Of a stretch of DNA of 64,000 nt, positions 20,388-31,711 are shown one piece after another. Position 1 is the stretch's first letter. Each line of letters starts with the position of its first letter. Under the pieces are notes generated by a model. That model saw only the letters and a program-made list of their open reading frames with translations, was not told where the DNA came from and did no database searches. Origin of the DNA: Gnetum montanum (Eukaryota > Streptophyta > Gnetopsida > Gnetales > Gnetaceae); contig MNCI01000908.1 of assembly GCA_015680685.1 (NCBI GenBank), positions 20,532 to 84,531 on the forward strand, in the 5' to 3' direction. The translations under genes and the position numbers were made by a program.

Positions 20388-22960
20388 ATGTCTTCTTCTT
20401 TTCGCAAGCCTAAAGATACCAAACCACTAGTTCCATAAGAATGCAAGGTAGTATACATTCATCCAGAGGAGTTTGTGCCAGATTTTAGCTTCATCCTACA
20501 TCAGGATGAACAAATGTGATAGCATGATATGAAGGGAAATGTCGTCTTGCCCCCTGATAGATTTGTGCCTGGAATGCTATTTAAAACCCTTAAGAAGTTG
20601 GACATAGCAGATCTTCATGAAGAATATGTTGTGGATGGATATGATACTTAAAAATACTATCCCATTGAAACATAACATAAGAAAGATAAATGTCAGGAGA
20701 AACTTCATGAAGCTACAAAGTGAAAACATTATACTAACCCCTTGTTCCTACTAGATCAAGAGGACAATGAGGATCCTTCCTTGGAAGTTCTCAACATGAA
20801 GATTCTCTACCCCTTGCTACTGATGATGAGGATGTGAACCTAACCCTATGATCAACTATTCATAGACTGGGATTAGAAAAGAGTGATAGCCAAGGTAGGG
20901 ACTTGGGTAAACATCATAGCAACAAGGGATCTAAGGATAGTGATCATAAAAAGCTTAAGAGTGGTGGTGAACATCGTGGTGGGGGTGGGGGGTCCACCTT
21001 CCTCTTCATCCTTTTCATCTAATTCCAAACATTCCTCTTCATTTGATAGTTCTCATGGAAGTCATTGTCAAAACAACCATGATGAAGGTGATCATCGAAA
21101 TAAAAATAATCATGAAGGCCATCAAAATCAAACGGATGGCCAAAAGCATCATTGGTGTCATCAATGCAGTGATGATGATGAACCTTTATTGGTGACTCAT
21201 AGTATGCTCAACATTGCGGAGGCAATGAAAATCCCAACCAGACATATGAAGGATAGTTGGATCAAGCGCCTTGATATGAACAGTATCCCAAGATTTGAGG
21301 GGAAATACAATTCTGATTCGCAGACACATCTACAAGCTTTTCAAGATGCATGTGTCTTACAAAACATAGAGAATGAGTGGTAGAAACTCAATATTTTCCC
21401 AAGGACACTCATTAATGAAGTTGAAAGTTGGTACCGGTCCTTAGAGCCAGAATCTATCCGAAGATGGAGTACCATGTTAGAATTGTTCAATGACAAATAC
21501 TAGACATACTCCATAGTGTCTAATCTGAAAAGGAAAATCCAAGGCTGGAAATAAGAAGCACATAAACCCTTGGATGCTGCCATGGGCTAATACTATTCAC
21601 TCCTACACTAATGCCCTATCTGTGGTTACTCTTAAAGGGAACAACTTCACCACATCATAGATGGGCTTAGAGCAGAAACAAGAAGAACCCTTGGGATGTA
21701 TGCCCAAGGAAGATTGTCTAAAATGAGAGCTTATCAGATCTAAAGGTTAATTGAGTAGGTAACAAAAGAAGAAGGTGAGCTACAAAAGAAGGAAAGTGCT
21801 AACGAATATAACATGGACCCTTCCATTAGAAAATGAGAGGTTTGATTTTATGATGAGGAGGAGTCACCACTTGATGAAATGATGAACAAAAAGACCTTAC
21901 CCATCCAAAAATTTGTTTCTGACATTTCAGCCAAGGTTGACAAGTTATGGGACTCTTTGAATGAAAATTTCCAAATTACTTTGAAGATTGCTAAAGAATC
22001 CAAAGAGCAAAATAGTGATTGTAATCACAGGAGGCGAAAAGAAGCTGAACGTGCCTACCAAAGAGGTAAGAGCAAAGCTACTGTAGTAAAGGAAGTTGTG
22101 AATTCTAACTCTAATGATGAAATTGAATGTGATATATATCAATATGAACATCCAAAAGGATGTTGCCCTATAGTGTCACACTTACAAGAGTCTAGAGTGT
22201 ACACATTGAATCTACACCTACCATGTAGGCAAGCTCCAAGACGATTACCTTACCCTCAAGGGAGTCTAAGGTAGTTCCACTAGCAACAACAAACTTACTA
22301 TCCAAGTGAAACTCCTTCACAACTGTACAAATAATACTAATAGTGGTATCAACCACAATAATGGGGAATGCCACTGCCAAAGTAGAAGTATCCTTATAGG
22401 TAACCAGATTCATATGAGTACTATGTTTAGTAGCCTATCTCCCCTAGAAGTTCTATGAGTCATGCATCATTTTAGCATCACTATTACCCTCCAGAGTACC
22501 ACCAAACACATTCACCATCTACTTAAGGAAAAACCCATATCTGTATCCTTATCATCCCCCACATCCCTCTGCACCTATACCTCTAACTTCAACTTAGTTA
22601 CCTCTTGCTCCATCCATGCAAGATGAAATTCCTCCACAACCACAATAAAAAAATGCTACAAGGGTTGTATGCTCACAACCAGTTTTTCAACCAAGTGGTC
22701 CAGATAATCAATCAAGGAAACAACCTTTCTTCTGACCCAACAATCCTCTCTAGTCCTCACAACCTACTCCAGCTAATTGCCTTGCATCTCCAGGACCCTC
22801 ATCCTCTGCATCAAATACCTTCAATTGCCCTTCAAACCAAGTGCTACCTAGGATTCGCACTGTAATGTTAACCCATGCTATTTCTGATAGGATTAAGGCT
22901 GAAAACCTTCCTGCAAAAAGATTTGATCTAGAAAGTCTACTCATCTATCTATAGTTTGCT
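20388..22960 (+). pseudogene. Element C gag
   Basis: The ATG at 20388 starts MSSSFRK, matching the MSSSH start of the other copies. Segments in order: an N-terminal VYIHPEEFVPDFSFILHQ block (20450-20520), a Ser/His/Asn-rich linker (20990-21180), the gag core from ALLVTHSMLNIAE-like sequence through HLQAFQDACVLQNIENEW, LFNDKY and IIDGLRAETRRTLGMYAQ (21190-21720), a coiled stretch, and the segment CDIYQYEHPKGCCPIVSHLQE (22130-22190). A Pro/Gln-rich tail precedes protease. The function would be the structural capsid polyprotein. About fifteen stops are visible. The Cys/His segment departs from the usual CX2CX4HX4C knuckle. Confidence 0.8.
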
Positions 22961-23860
22961 AGACAAGAGCCATGCAAAGCTCTTCTTGACTTTGGTTCTA
23001 TAGTTAACCTCATCTCCCATGATATGTATAAGGCCTAGAACCTAAAAGAGAAACATCCATTTAGAATTAGTAGATCAATAAATTACCATCTCTTTGGTAT
23101 TAGTAAAGGACATTGTGACCACAGTTTGTGGGTGGTCCTATCTTGTTGATTTTCTGGTAATCAAGGTGGACAACTACAAAAGTGACTTCTCCATCATCAT
23201 GGGAAGGGCTTGGTTAAGCATGGTTGATGTGCAAATGGGTATAAGAGACCTATCTTTTGAAATATCTAAGGAAAATGAGCTAGGAAAGATTGAGAAGAAG
23301 CATTTTCATGCATTGCGTATAGTGATAGCAAGTGCAATTGCATGCAAAATATTTGATCCATCAAGAGCACATATATTAAGGCATGCAATTAGTGTGCATA
23401 AGAGATTAATATTTAATGGTGTCTATATGCAATAGCCACAAATCAAGAGGGCACCCAATGGCTAATAGCTGATTCAGATAGCAGCACAATATGCATGGAG
23501 TCAACTGAGAGTCTAACATGTGCATATGTTGAAGGTATGAATAAAATTGAACAAGTTCATTCCCAACTCTCTAATGAAGATGACGATACCTATTGGGGAG
23601 AGTTGGAAATCCTTGATCACTTTAAGTAGGAGCCCTTAGAAGTAAAAACTTTACCAATTGGTATGACATATGCATTTTTAAAGAATGGTAAGCCAATCAT
23701 CATTAATGCTAAAATTGCTCCTAAACAGAAAGAAAATTTGTTGAAAGTGATGAATAAATGGTCAATAGCCTTTCCTTGATCATGTCCAGAGCTAACAAGA
23801 ATTGATCCAAGGATATGCTAGCATTGCATCTACACTGACTTGGCCATGAAGCCTAGAAGG
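22961..23860 (+). pseudogene. Element C protease and linker to RT
   Basis: The segment near 22970 reads ALLDFGSIVNLIS, the aspartic protease active site with D-F-G-S for the usual D-[ST]-G-[AS]. It is followed by VDFLVIKVDNYKSDFSIIMGRAWLSMVD (23135-23235), a flap and hydrophobic-Gly block shared with A (52830-52960). A 300-bp linker ending in SIAFP leads into RT. Confidence 0.75.
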
Positions 23861-24600
23861 TAGCCACAGAGGTGGCTAAACTCCAAGTTGAAGCAAATCA
23901 TTCAGGAGATAAAGAAACTTCTCAAGGTGGGGTTTATCTATCTAGTCACAAATAGTGAGTGGGTTAGCCCACTCGTAGTAGTACCAAAGAAAGGTGGCAA
24001 ATGGTGGGTTTTCATCAACTTTAGGCTATTAAATATGGAAAAATTTAAGGATCATTTTCCTTTGCTGTTTGTAGATCAAGTGTTAAATACCATATCTGGG
24101 CATTGTTATTATAGTTTCTTGGATGGTTATAGTGGCTATAACGAAATCCAAATTGCACTAGAAGACTAGGCCAAAACAACATTCATGAGTCCCTAGGGGA
24201 CTTTTGCATATTGTAAGATGTCATTTGGCCTATGCAATGTTCCTGAAACATTTCAATGCTTGGTCCCAAGTATTTTTCAACAACAAATCGATAATGATGT
24301 TGAAGTCTTCATGGATGACTTCTCCACCTATAAAGCTACCTTTGAGCAAGCCTTAGATCAACTTAAGCAAGTATTGAAGATATGTCTAGAGACAAACCTA
24401 CAGCTCAATTGGCAAAAGAGCCATCTCATGGTCTAAGAAGGCATTGTGCTAGGCTACTGAATTTCACAAAAAGGGATTGAGGTAGACCCAAAAAAGATAA
24501 GGATCATCTAAGGAATAACATGCCAACCAAAGACCATTAAAGATGTCTGGTCATTCTTTGGACACATTGGTCATTACTGATAATTTATTGAGAATTTCTC
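23860..24600 (+). pseudogene. Element C reverse transcriptase
   Basis: Clear Ty3 motifs are seen in order: VGFIYLVTNSEWVSPLVVVPKKGGKW, VFINFRLLN, SFLDGYSGYNEIQIA (motif A), MSFGLCNVPETFQ (motif B) and VFMDDFS (motif C). The DD pair is intact, unlike in D and E. Stops at about 24168, 24195 and 24436 break the frame. The connection domain to RNase H (SFFGHIGHY...F.ENFSK) follows. Confidence 0.85.
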
Positions 24601-25100
24601 TAAGATTTCAAAGCCATTGGTAGAACTTACAAAGAAAGATGTACCTTTCATTTAGACCAAGGAATGTGAACATACATTTTAAAAATTAAAGGAGAAACTC
24701 ATAGAAACACCAATCCTACAAGCACCAGATTGGTCCAAACCATTTCATATCATGACATACGCATCTAACTATGTTTTTGGAGCAATTCTAATGTAGTTGG
24801 ATGATAAGAAACATCATATTATATCCATTACATGAGCTAAAGCATTGTGGGGGCCCAATTAAACTACATCACCATGGAAAAAGAATTAATGAAAGTGGTG
24901 TATGTGCTAGAAAAGTTTAGTCATTATGTGCTAGGTTACAATGTATTTGTACATATGGACCACAATGCAATTTACTTTCTCATGAATAAGTTGACAATGA
25001 GTCCTCATGTTATATGGTGGCTTGTGATCATGCAGGAATTAGATCTTACTATGGTAGATTGAAAAGGGATTGAGAATGGGGTCATTGACCACCTCTCTAG
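24600..25100 (+). pseudogene. Element C RNase H
   Basis: The segment includes PLVELTKKD, PFHIMTYASNYVFGAIL and LNYITMEKELMKVVYVLEKFSHYVLGYNVFVHMDHNAIYFLMNK, the standard Ty3 RNase H with its MEKEL glutamate and DH motif. The spacer to integrase ends near 25280. Confidence 0.8.
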
Positions 25101-25279
25101 TTTAAGATGGGATAACAAAGAGAAGGAGAGCCCACTCTCTAATTAGTTTTTGAACGAACTCCTCTTTACTGGAGTAATAAATGAACAAACACCTAAAAAA
25201 GTAATATGGTGTAATGTCATCCTCACATATCTTTTTACTCAAGAGATTCCACAAGACTTGGATTTTAGGAAAAAGCAAT

Positions 25280-26540
25280 AATTTCTTCACCAGGTCAAAT
25301 ACTTCATGGAAATCAACGGACACCTTTATAAGGTGTGTGCTGATGGCTTGATTCATTAATGTGTCCCTGATGAAGATCAACTATGCATTCTCTAGGATGC
25401 TCATGAAGGGCCTTGTGGAGGCCACTATGCAAGGAGATGCATGAGCATAAAAATTCTGATGGAAAGATATTATTGGTCTATAATCTTCAGGAATGCTTAC
25501 TAGTTCATCAAGTCTTGTGAATGTTATCAATGTGATGAGGGGATGACCGCTTGCATGGAAGGTCCTTAATAGTGGATTCAACCACTGGAACCTTTTGACA
25601 TATCGGTGGACTTCATGGGTCCCATCAAACCCATGTCTAATGGGAAGGCATTTATTATAGTAACAGTTGACTACTACACAAAATGGGTAGAAGCAGTAAT
25701 CATTACTGATTGTACATCATCCACTACTATCAAATTTATACAAAAAAATATCATGAATAGGTTTGGGATGCCACATTCACTAATTTTTGATAGTGGAACT
25801 CATTTCATAGGTGCCACATTTAGGAAATTAATGTAATGCTTAGGGGTAGAACATAAATTAACAACACCTTATCAATCCCAAGCCAACGATCAAGTAGAAG
25901 TAACCAACTAGGAGATTTCAAAAATATTAACGTGAACCATTAGTAAATATAAGAAGGATTGGAGTACAAAACTTAACGGTGCTCTCTAGGCTTATCGTTC
26001 AACTTGAAAACTTCCTATTAGATATTCTCCCTATGAGTTAGTGTATAGGAAACTTCCAATGCTTCCAATTCAATCTAAAGCTTTGTACACTCTCAATGGC
26101 CTGTGATCTAAACCTTGACCTAAGTTTAGCATAAAAGGAAAGATTGATTGATCTGAATGTGCTAGATGAAAGTTGCTTAGTGGCCCTATCCTTGAATGAG
26201 GTGAACAAGGCATTTAGCAAGTAGTGTCATGACCTTAGAATTAGGAAAGTAAAACTTTAACTAGGAGATAAGGTTCTTTATTGGAACCCCACACATGTAC
26301 CCTAAAAAAAAAATTCCAAACATTGTAGAAGGGACCTTTTCCTCTAAGGCCATGATAATTTATGAACCTGACAGCCCAAATAAAAAGCAGTTGGTCAATA
26401 TCCAACAAGTCAAACCTTTCCTAAAACCAAGACTGGCCAATGTAACTACTGCCTCAATAGATGGACAATCGCGTTCTATTTTCAAATCGCCTCCCTTCAA
26501 CTTAGTTGTGGGGGAGATGGCCATCCATGATGACCATTAT
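25280..26540 (+). pseudogene. Element C integrase and C-terminal tail
   Basis: A zinc-binding HHCC domain (H-EGPCGG-H near 25404, CECYQC near 25516) precedes a core with all three acidic residues in place: Asp in DFMGPI (about 25612), Asp in IFDSGTHF (about 25790) and Glu in QANDQVEVTN (about 25900). The C-terminal region continues to a conserved end around PPFNLVVGEMAIHDD. Stops at 25835 and elsewhere disable it. Confidence 0.82.
26502..26520 (+). other. Internal polypurine-tract-like copy at the end of pol, element C
   Basis: TTAGTTGTGGGGGAGATGG at the 3' end of the integrase frame closely copies the 3' polypurine tract of the same element (TTAGTCGTGGGGGTATGATG, 31697-31716). Matching copies are in A and B. 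Confidence 0.6.
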
Positions 26541-28084
26541 CATGGCCTCTTAGTTTTTCTATCTTTTTGTTTGTCACATTTTTGATTTTACAAATTTTGA
26601 TTTTTGAATTTTTCTAATTTTATATCAATTTTAGTACCCTTTAACTTTCTTAATTATTTTACACTTTCATATATATTTTACTTTATTTTGTTTTCTTTTG
26701 TTTAAGTGTGGTATTTTCTCATTTTTGCTAATAAATTTGCTTTATTGTCATAGGAGACAATGCTGCTGTTATTATTTACTAATGATGGCTTGTACTTAAT
26801 GTGTGATTATTGATGTATGATTTTTATTTTTGAATTATGATGTCTAATAACTTTGACATGGTTTATTTTTCATGGAATAGACAGTGAGTCCATATCATCT
26901 ACCCATACAATGAACTTTATGATTTTCCTTATTATGGGAATTTGGGGTCTCTTTTCATTAAAGAAACTTTTAATCAATTGGTGACCTTGGTAGTTTCAAA
27001 ATCAAGAAGGATCCAAAATTTTATAAAGGGTGTGACTTCAAGGGGACTTAATACTTTTTCCTATTCTTCTTACTTAAGTTCTTGAGTGTTTTTCATGGTC
27101 TACTTACTGTTCCACACCAACCACTAAAGGAAGTCAAAATAATGTTGTTACATAGTGTGGTTTCAATCCAAGAAAAAAAACTATGGAAATTCAAAGCACA
27201 TCCCTTTGACATGAATAAGTCCTTACATGATGTGGTTTTCATTTAAAAAAACTATGGGAATTCAAAGCACACCCCTTGGACAAATAAAAGGGCTACAAGC
27301 ACTACTTATGGAACTTAAAAGACATGCACCTATGCTTAAAGGTTCCCTCTAACTAAGGCCCTCTCTCTTTGTTTCTCACTTTATACTCCTCTCTCTACTC
27401 TTTGTGGAATGGTGGTTATTTTGTGGAAACTCTTGTGTCTTGAGTGGATGGATTAGTCTTAGAGTGATCATGCGAAGTCATTGAAAGTGGATGGTTTTGG
27501 TCTGGACTGAGGATGGAACTTCTCGAGCCATTTTAACCACAAATTCCATAAGGGACTTCTTATGACCTCAATTTGGAACTCCATTCCACCTTATCTATCC
27601 TCCATCCATGCCACCATAATTCACCTCACTGGCAAGTTCTATGTTATGCTTTATGTCTTAATCTGATGTGTTGAGATTTTTCAATGAATTCTTTCAGGTT
27701 GGTCCTTAACTTATCATGATCATTAAATCAACTATGGGGTCCATGGACCCCTTAATTGAGGTTATGCAAGAGCAAAAATGGCATGAGCCTACTATGGGAA
27801 GGACCCACTTGCATAGCTTTTGGCTTGATTAGTTAAGGTTACTTACTTTTAATATCACTATAATCCTATATTTCGTATTTTCCATTGTGTAAACTGCTCA
27901 GTACTCCTTAATCTTTCATTTCATTCATCCATTAATTCAATTTTCTCCATTTTTTTCAAATTTTTGAACTTCAATGCCCTCTTCTCATGATTTCATACTA
28001 TTCTTGGTCTTCTAAGCTTTCATTTGATCCCAATTTCATTAAAAAAATTCCTTGTATTTTTAAAGTTTGACCAAAGTCAATGAA
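26540..28084 (+). other. Long non-coding region of element C with blocks conserved in A, B and D
   Basis: No protein is encoded. Several blocks recur in the other copies. One is AAAGGGTGTGACTTCAAGG (27025-27045). One surrounds ATTCAAAGCACA, present twice here at about 27190 and 27253. Others are CTCTAACTAAGGCCCTC (27347-27365), CATTGAAAGTGG (about 27479) and GCATGAGCCTACTATGG (27781-27797). Their order is constant. The region probably holds cis signals such as packaging, splicing or promoter elements. Confidence 0.65.
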
Positions 28085-28200
28085 AGTCAATGGTGGTCAA
28101 TAGCTACATTAATGAGGGCTCATTGATGTAGCTGACTACATCAACAAGGCCCTATTGATGAGGCCTCATTAACAAAGTGCAAAAATACTATATATACAGC
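28085..28200 (+). promoter_or_regulatory. Internal U3-like promoter module of element C
   Basis: The stretch has inverted motifs (ATGAGGGCTCATTGATG, ACAAGGCCCTATTGATG, GATGAGGCCTCATT) that closely repeat motifs in the U3 of the same element (GATGAGGCCTCATC and ACAAGGCCCTATTGAC at 31739-31780). A TATA box (TATATATA, 28189-28196) follows, as in the LTR. It lies upstream of the second ORF. A matching module occupies the same place in element D. Confidence 0.55.
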
Positions 28201-28343
28201 TAGACACTTTGGAATTTTTTGCAATTTGCTCATAACACAGGGGTAAGTTTTGCAATTTTTCAAAGCCCAAAACCTTACAGAGCCCATAACTTTCAAACCA
28301 TTTATCCAAATCACTTTGTTTTTTGATCCCACAATTACTAGAG

Positions 28344-28652
28344 GTAACATCTTTATCGTGGGGGTGCAAACCTTAAGGTTTCCAATGAAATTTTTGAAAT
28401 TTTTTTCTAACTCACCCCAAGGGTTAGTAACCTTAACAATATAAAAATATCAACTCTTTTGATAGTTGAATCTTCCAAAAACCTTTAAAATAATTTATCA
28501 ATGGTAATGCATAAATAAAATTAACAATTGAGTTAATTAAATTAGCCATAATCACAACTTGACCAAGTGTAACTACCCTCAAGAGTTAAGGTATTCCAAT
28601 TATTTTAAGGTTACACAAGGATTGCTAATCCATGGTCTTATTGTGATTACAG
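28344..28652 (+). other. Candidate intron upstream of the element C second ORF
   Basis: The donor AGAG|GTAACA (28344) aligns with AAAG|GTATGA in D (40136), and the corresponding place in A reads GGAG|GTTCGC. The acceptor TGATTACAG ends at 28652, directly against the ATG at 28653. D has the same arrangement (GATCGTAG|ATG at 40455), and A has TATGTGTAG|ATG. The distance from TATA end to donor is about 147 bp in C and 149 bp in D. Confidence 0.55.
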
Positions 28653-31463
28653 ATGGCACCCAAATAAAAGCATATGTAGGAAGGAGAATCCTCACAACCA
28701 TGAGAGAAATGACCTAGAGCTAGACGAGGCTAGTAGGAACAAGGCCAACAATAACAAGAGATGACCCATGCAATGGGATCTCTTCATGAGGAGCTCAAAG
28801 TGGAATCTATTCAAAAAATTCTAGAGGAAGAAGTGCCTATCAAACAATCCCAATGAGGAGAAGTGCCTAGACCTGTGCCATGGCTTGAGGTCACCCTAAC
28901 TTAAGCCTACCTAGACATCATCAAGTTCCAAGAAATTCAAAGATCAATTCTTCAATAGATAAACTTTGGACTATTTTTGGAAAAAGCTCCAGAGGATGTC
29001 AAGACATAATTGCAAGCCTCTCCCATATGGCCAATCATCAAGTTTAGTAGGGAATGGTACATGAGAGAGACCTATCTCTTCTAGACATTAGGGTTCATTG
29101 TAAAAATCAAGGACATTCATGTGTCCTACTCGGCGAAGGCTTTTGCAAAAGCATTGGAGTTGCCAAATAGTGGAACAAAATTGGTAGAAATATCAACAAA
29201 AGGTGATCCTAACCCAATGATGCTACAAGGTGGATCGTAAGGTGTATGGTGAGCTCACACCAATAGAGTATATTTATTTCAAGATTGCGGCCTATCACCT
29301 AAATCCAATAGTGAGGCCAAGAAAGGTTACTACTTTCTCTGCCCAAGCATGTGTTGATCTAAGCAGGAAATTTCCCATTAACCTTACATAATTGTTCATT
29401 TGGAGATCAAGAAAAGCTTTAAGGAGAATGAATGTGGAAGGAAGACCCTACCTTGTCCATACCTTATTAGAAAAATTTGCAAAAGGATAGGCATTGTTTG
29501 CTATTCTAATAATACTCTCAAGCATGCTTCATTGGCCTCATGGACACAAATCATGAAGGATAAGATGCCAACAACCACTCAAGAAGAGGAGCTACTGCCA
29601 CCACCACCCACAAAGGAGACAACATCGAAAGCCCATGCAGTCCTTGAACATTTGCGTCAAATCTAAGAATAGGTCTTGAAAGAGCAAGAGCAACAAGTAG
29701 GAATGAGTGGGATGGATCCATCTATGTATCGGCCAATGGTGAGTTGCGTTAATGAGGTGGCCTAAACAATTAGCTAGATGGAGAGGGGTAGTCCCATTTT
29801 CTCTATCCAAAAAATGTAGCTACCTTTGAGGTTGGATCCCAATGCTCAGGAGGTGATGGTGTCACTAGCAACATGCCATTTATTCCCAGAAATATTTGGG
29901 AATTCCATCACTTGCTTGATGAGGTTGGAGGAAGGTGAAAAGGCAACTGCCTTGGTAATGCAGCAATAAGGATAGGAGACAATGATAGAAGTGGTAGCTG
30001 ACCATGTAGCTAAAGCACTAAATGCACCTGCAGCATTTGTACCAGATGTATTTGCACTCCAAGATGTGTAGATGTCTGTAGGCATGGTCAGTAGGAAGTT
30101 GAATGTAACCCAGCATGAATAGTTACTGGAACAACTAGTAGGAACTAGGCAACTAACTTCTAACATCTTTGATCTCCTATAGAGCTATTGAATGCAAGGG
30201 TTAGATGCATCATCTTGGAAGGGCAACTAGAAATGATCTAAGAGAAAAATCAACACTTGGCCATGGAGGTTGCTCAACTTCATGCTTGACTTGTAAAATA
30301 AGCAATCCTTAGCCTGACAATGATAAGAGATGAAGCTATCAAACAACTTCAAGAACAATTTTAAAAGGCTGAGGAGGAAGTAGTAATGGCCATCTTCAAA
30401 TAGTCCATGGAAGAAGTTGAAATGCCCTCAATAAAAAAAACTTAAATTAGATGCACCAGGAGAATGAAGCATTGATTGTGCAAAATCATTACCTACAAAA
30501 TGTTGATGCTCATAGAGATAAAATGTAAGAGTTCATTCACCAACAGCAAGAACATTTTACCAAAGTTAACACTGAACTAAGGAAATTGGCCATGGAGAAT
30601 CATAATTTATCAATGAAGGAGGTGCACACATTGAGACAAAAGTTTTCCATTGAGATCATCACCTGGAAGAGTGAAGCTCTCAAATTTGAGAGAGTAAAAA
30701 AATCACTACAGGGACTAAGTTGGCTTGCAAAAGGAAATTAATGAAAAAAAAAATCTAGATGGCAAAGATGAAAGTGAATGAAGCCCTCCAACAACTCTAG
30801 CAAGATAGAGAGATGTGGCAGCCCATCCTTGATGGGATTAATGCCTACAACAAAGCAAAGATCCACTTGAAGGAGTTGCAGATTGAAGAAATGATAGAGT
30901 ATATGGAGTTAGCCAATTTTTGTTACACAAACTTGTCAATGTTGATAGCTAAACAGTAGTGGTCAGAATTGAAGAAGCAAGTAGCTAGCTCGTATCTACT
31001 ATATGAGGCCGAGTTCAAACATCATAAGAAAACTAAGCAAAAGCTTGAGATTGCTAATGCTGAATTCAAAGTTCTCAATGGACGATTCACAGATCAATGA
31101 TCCATCATTGAGAATCTAGCTAGATGGATGAATGACTATTAGGAGCTAAAGAACATAGTGAGAGGATTTGACATTGAATGAAAATAGTTTTCTGTCAGGT
31201 TTATCAATGTCAAGGAGTTGTTTCCAACGATCCTATGTCCTTGGAATGTGCTTGTTCCAACCCATATTGGGGAAGTTGTGTGGATGGTGCATGATCCTAA
31301 GAGTAAGAAGGAGAAAATGAAAGCACTACTAGATGCTTTCCACCTCTTACCTGAAGTTGTAGTAGCAATAGGACAATCGTAGCCACATTAACCATTGCCA
31401 ATGCATGAAGTTGGTGAAGGTCCCTCGAAGCCTTAGGAACCACCACTTCCTGGGACCATTTGA
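28653..31463 (+). pseudogene. Element C second ORF: coiled-coil-rich protein with a transposon-associated domain
   Basis: The ATG at 28653 is immediately after the splice acceptor, and the end is fixed by the conserved PPLPGTI-stop at 31463. Length is about 937 codons, with many stops. After a basic N-terminus, about 28900-29520 aligns with D and has a pattern like the domain that databases call a putative plant transposon protein: FSREWYMRETYLF, AKAFAKALELPN, then a helical stretch and LEIKKSFKE....LPCPYLIRKICKRIGI. The rest (29580-31300) is rich in Glu, Lys, Gln and Leu and looks like long coiled coils. No membrane segment is visible, so an envelope role is not supported. Function is unknown. 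The domain match is from memory of its pattern and should be treated as tentative. Confidence 0.6.
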
Positions 31464-31695
31464 TCTTCTCCAACAAGCTTCACACCATCAAGGAATGTGT
31501 TGTTCAATTTTTGAAGAGTTGTGTCATGGTGTTCAATTTTGTGTCTTGAACACTACCATTTTTTTAATGTGTTGATCCATACACCTGGGCACTCCAGTTT
31601 TTGTCAAAGTCAATCAGTTTGTTTTGTTGAAGAAAAGTCAATCAATAATCCCATACCTTTCCAATGTTGTAAAAGAACTTAAGGATGAGTTTTCA

Positions 31696-31711
31696 TTTAG
31701 TCGTGGGGGTA
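31696..31711 (+). other. Element C 3' polypurine tract
   Basis: TTTAGTCGTGGGGGTA lies directly before the 3' LTR and is the expected plus-strand primer. The preceding CCCATACCTTTCCAAT and AAGAACTTAAGGATGAG segments are also conserved in A, B and D. Confidence 0.75.

Noticed and set aside
28653-31463. Envelope protein for the second ORF
   Set aside because: No signal peptide, membrane segment or glycoprotein-like Cys pattern is visible. The sequence is coiled-coil rich.
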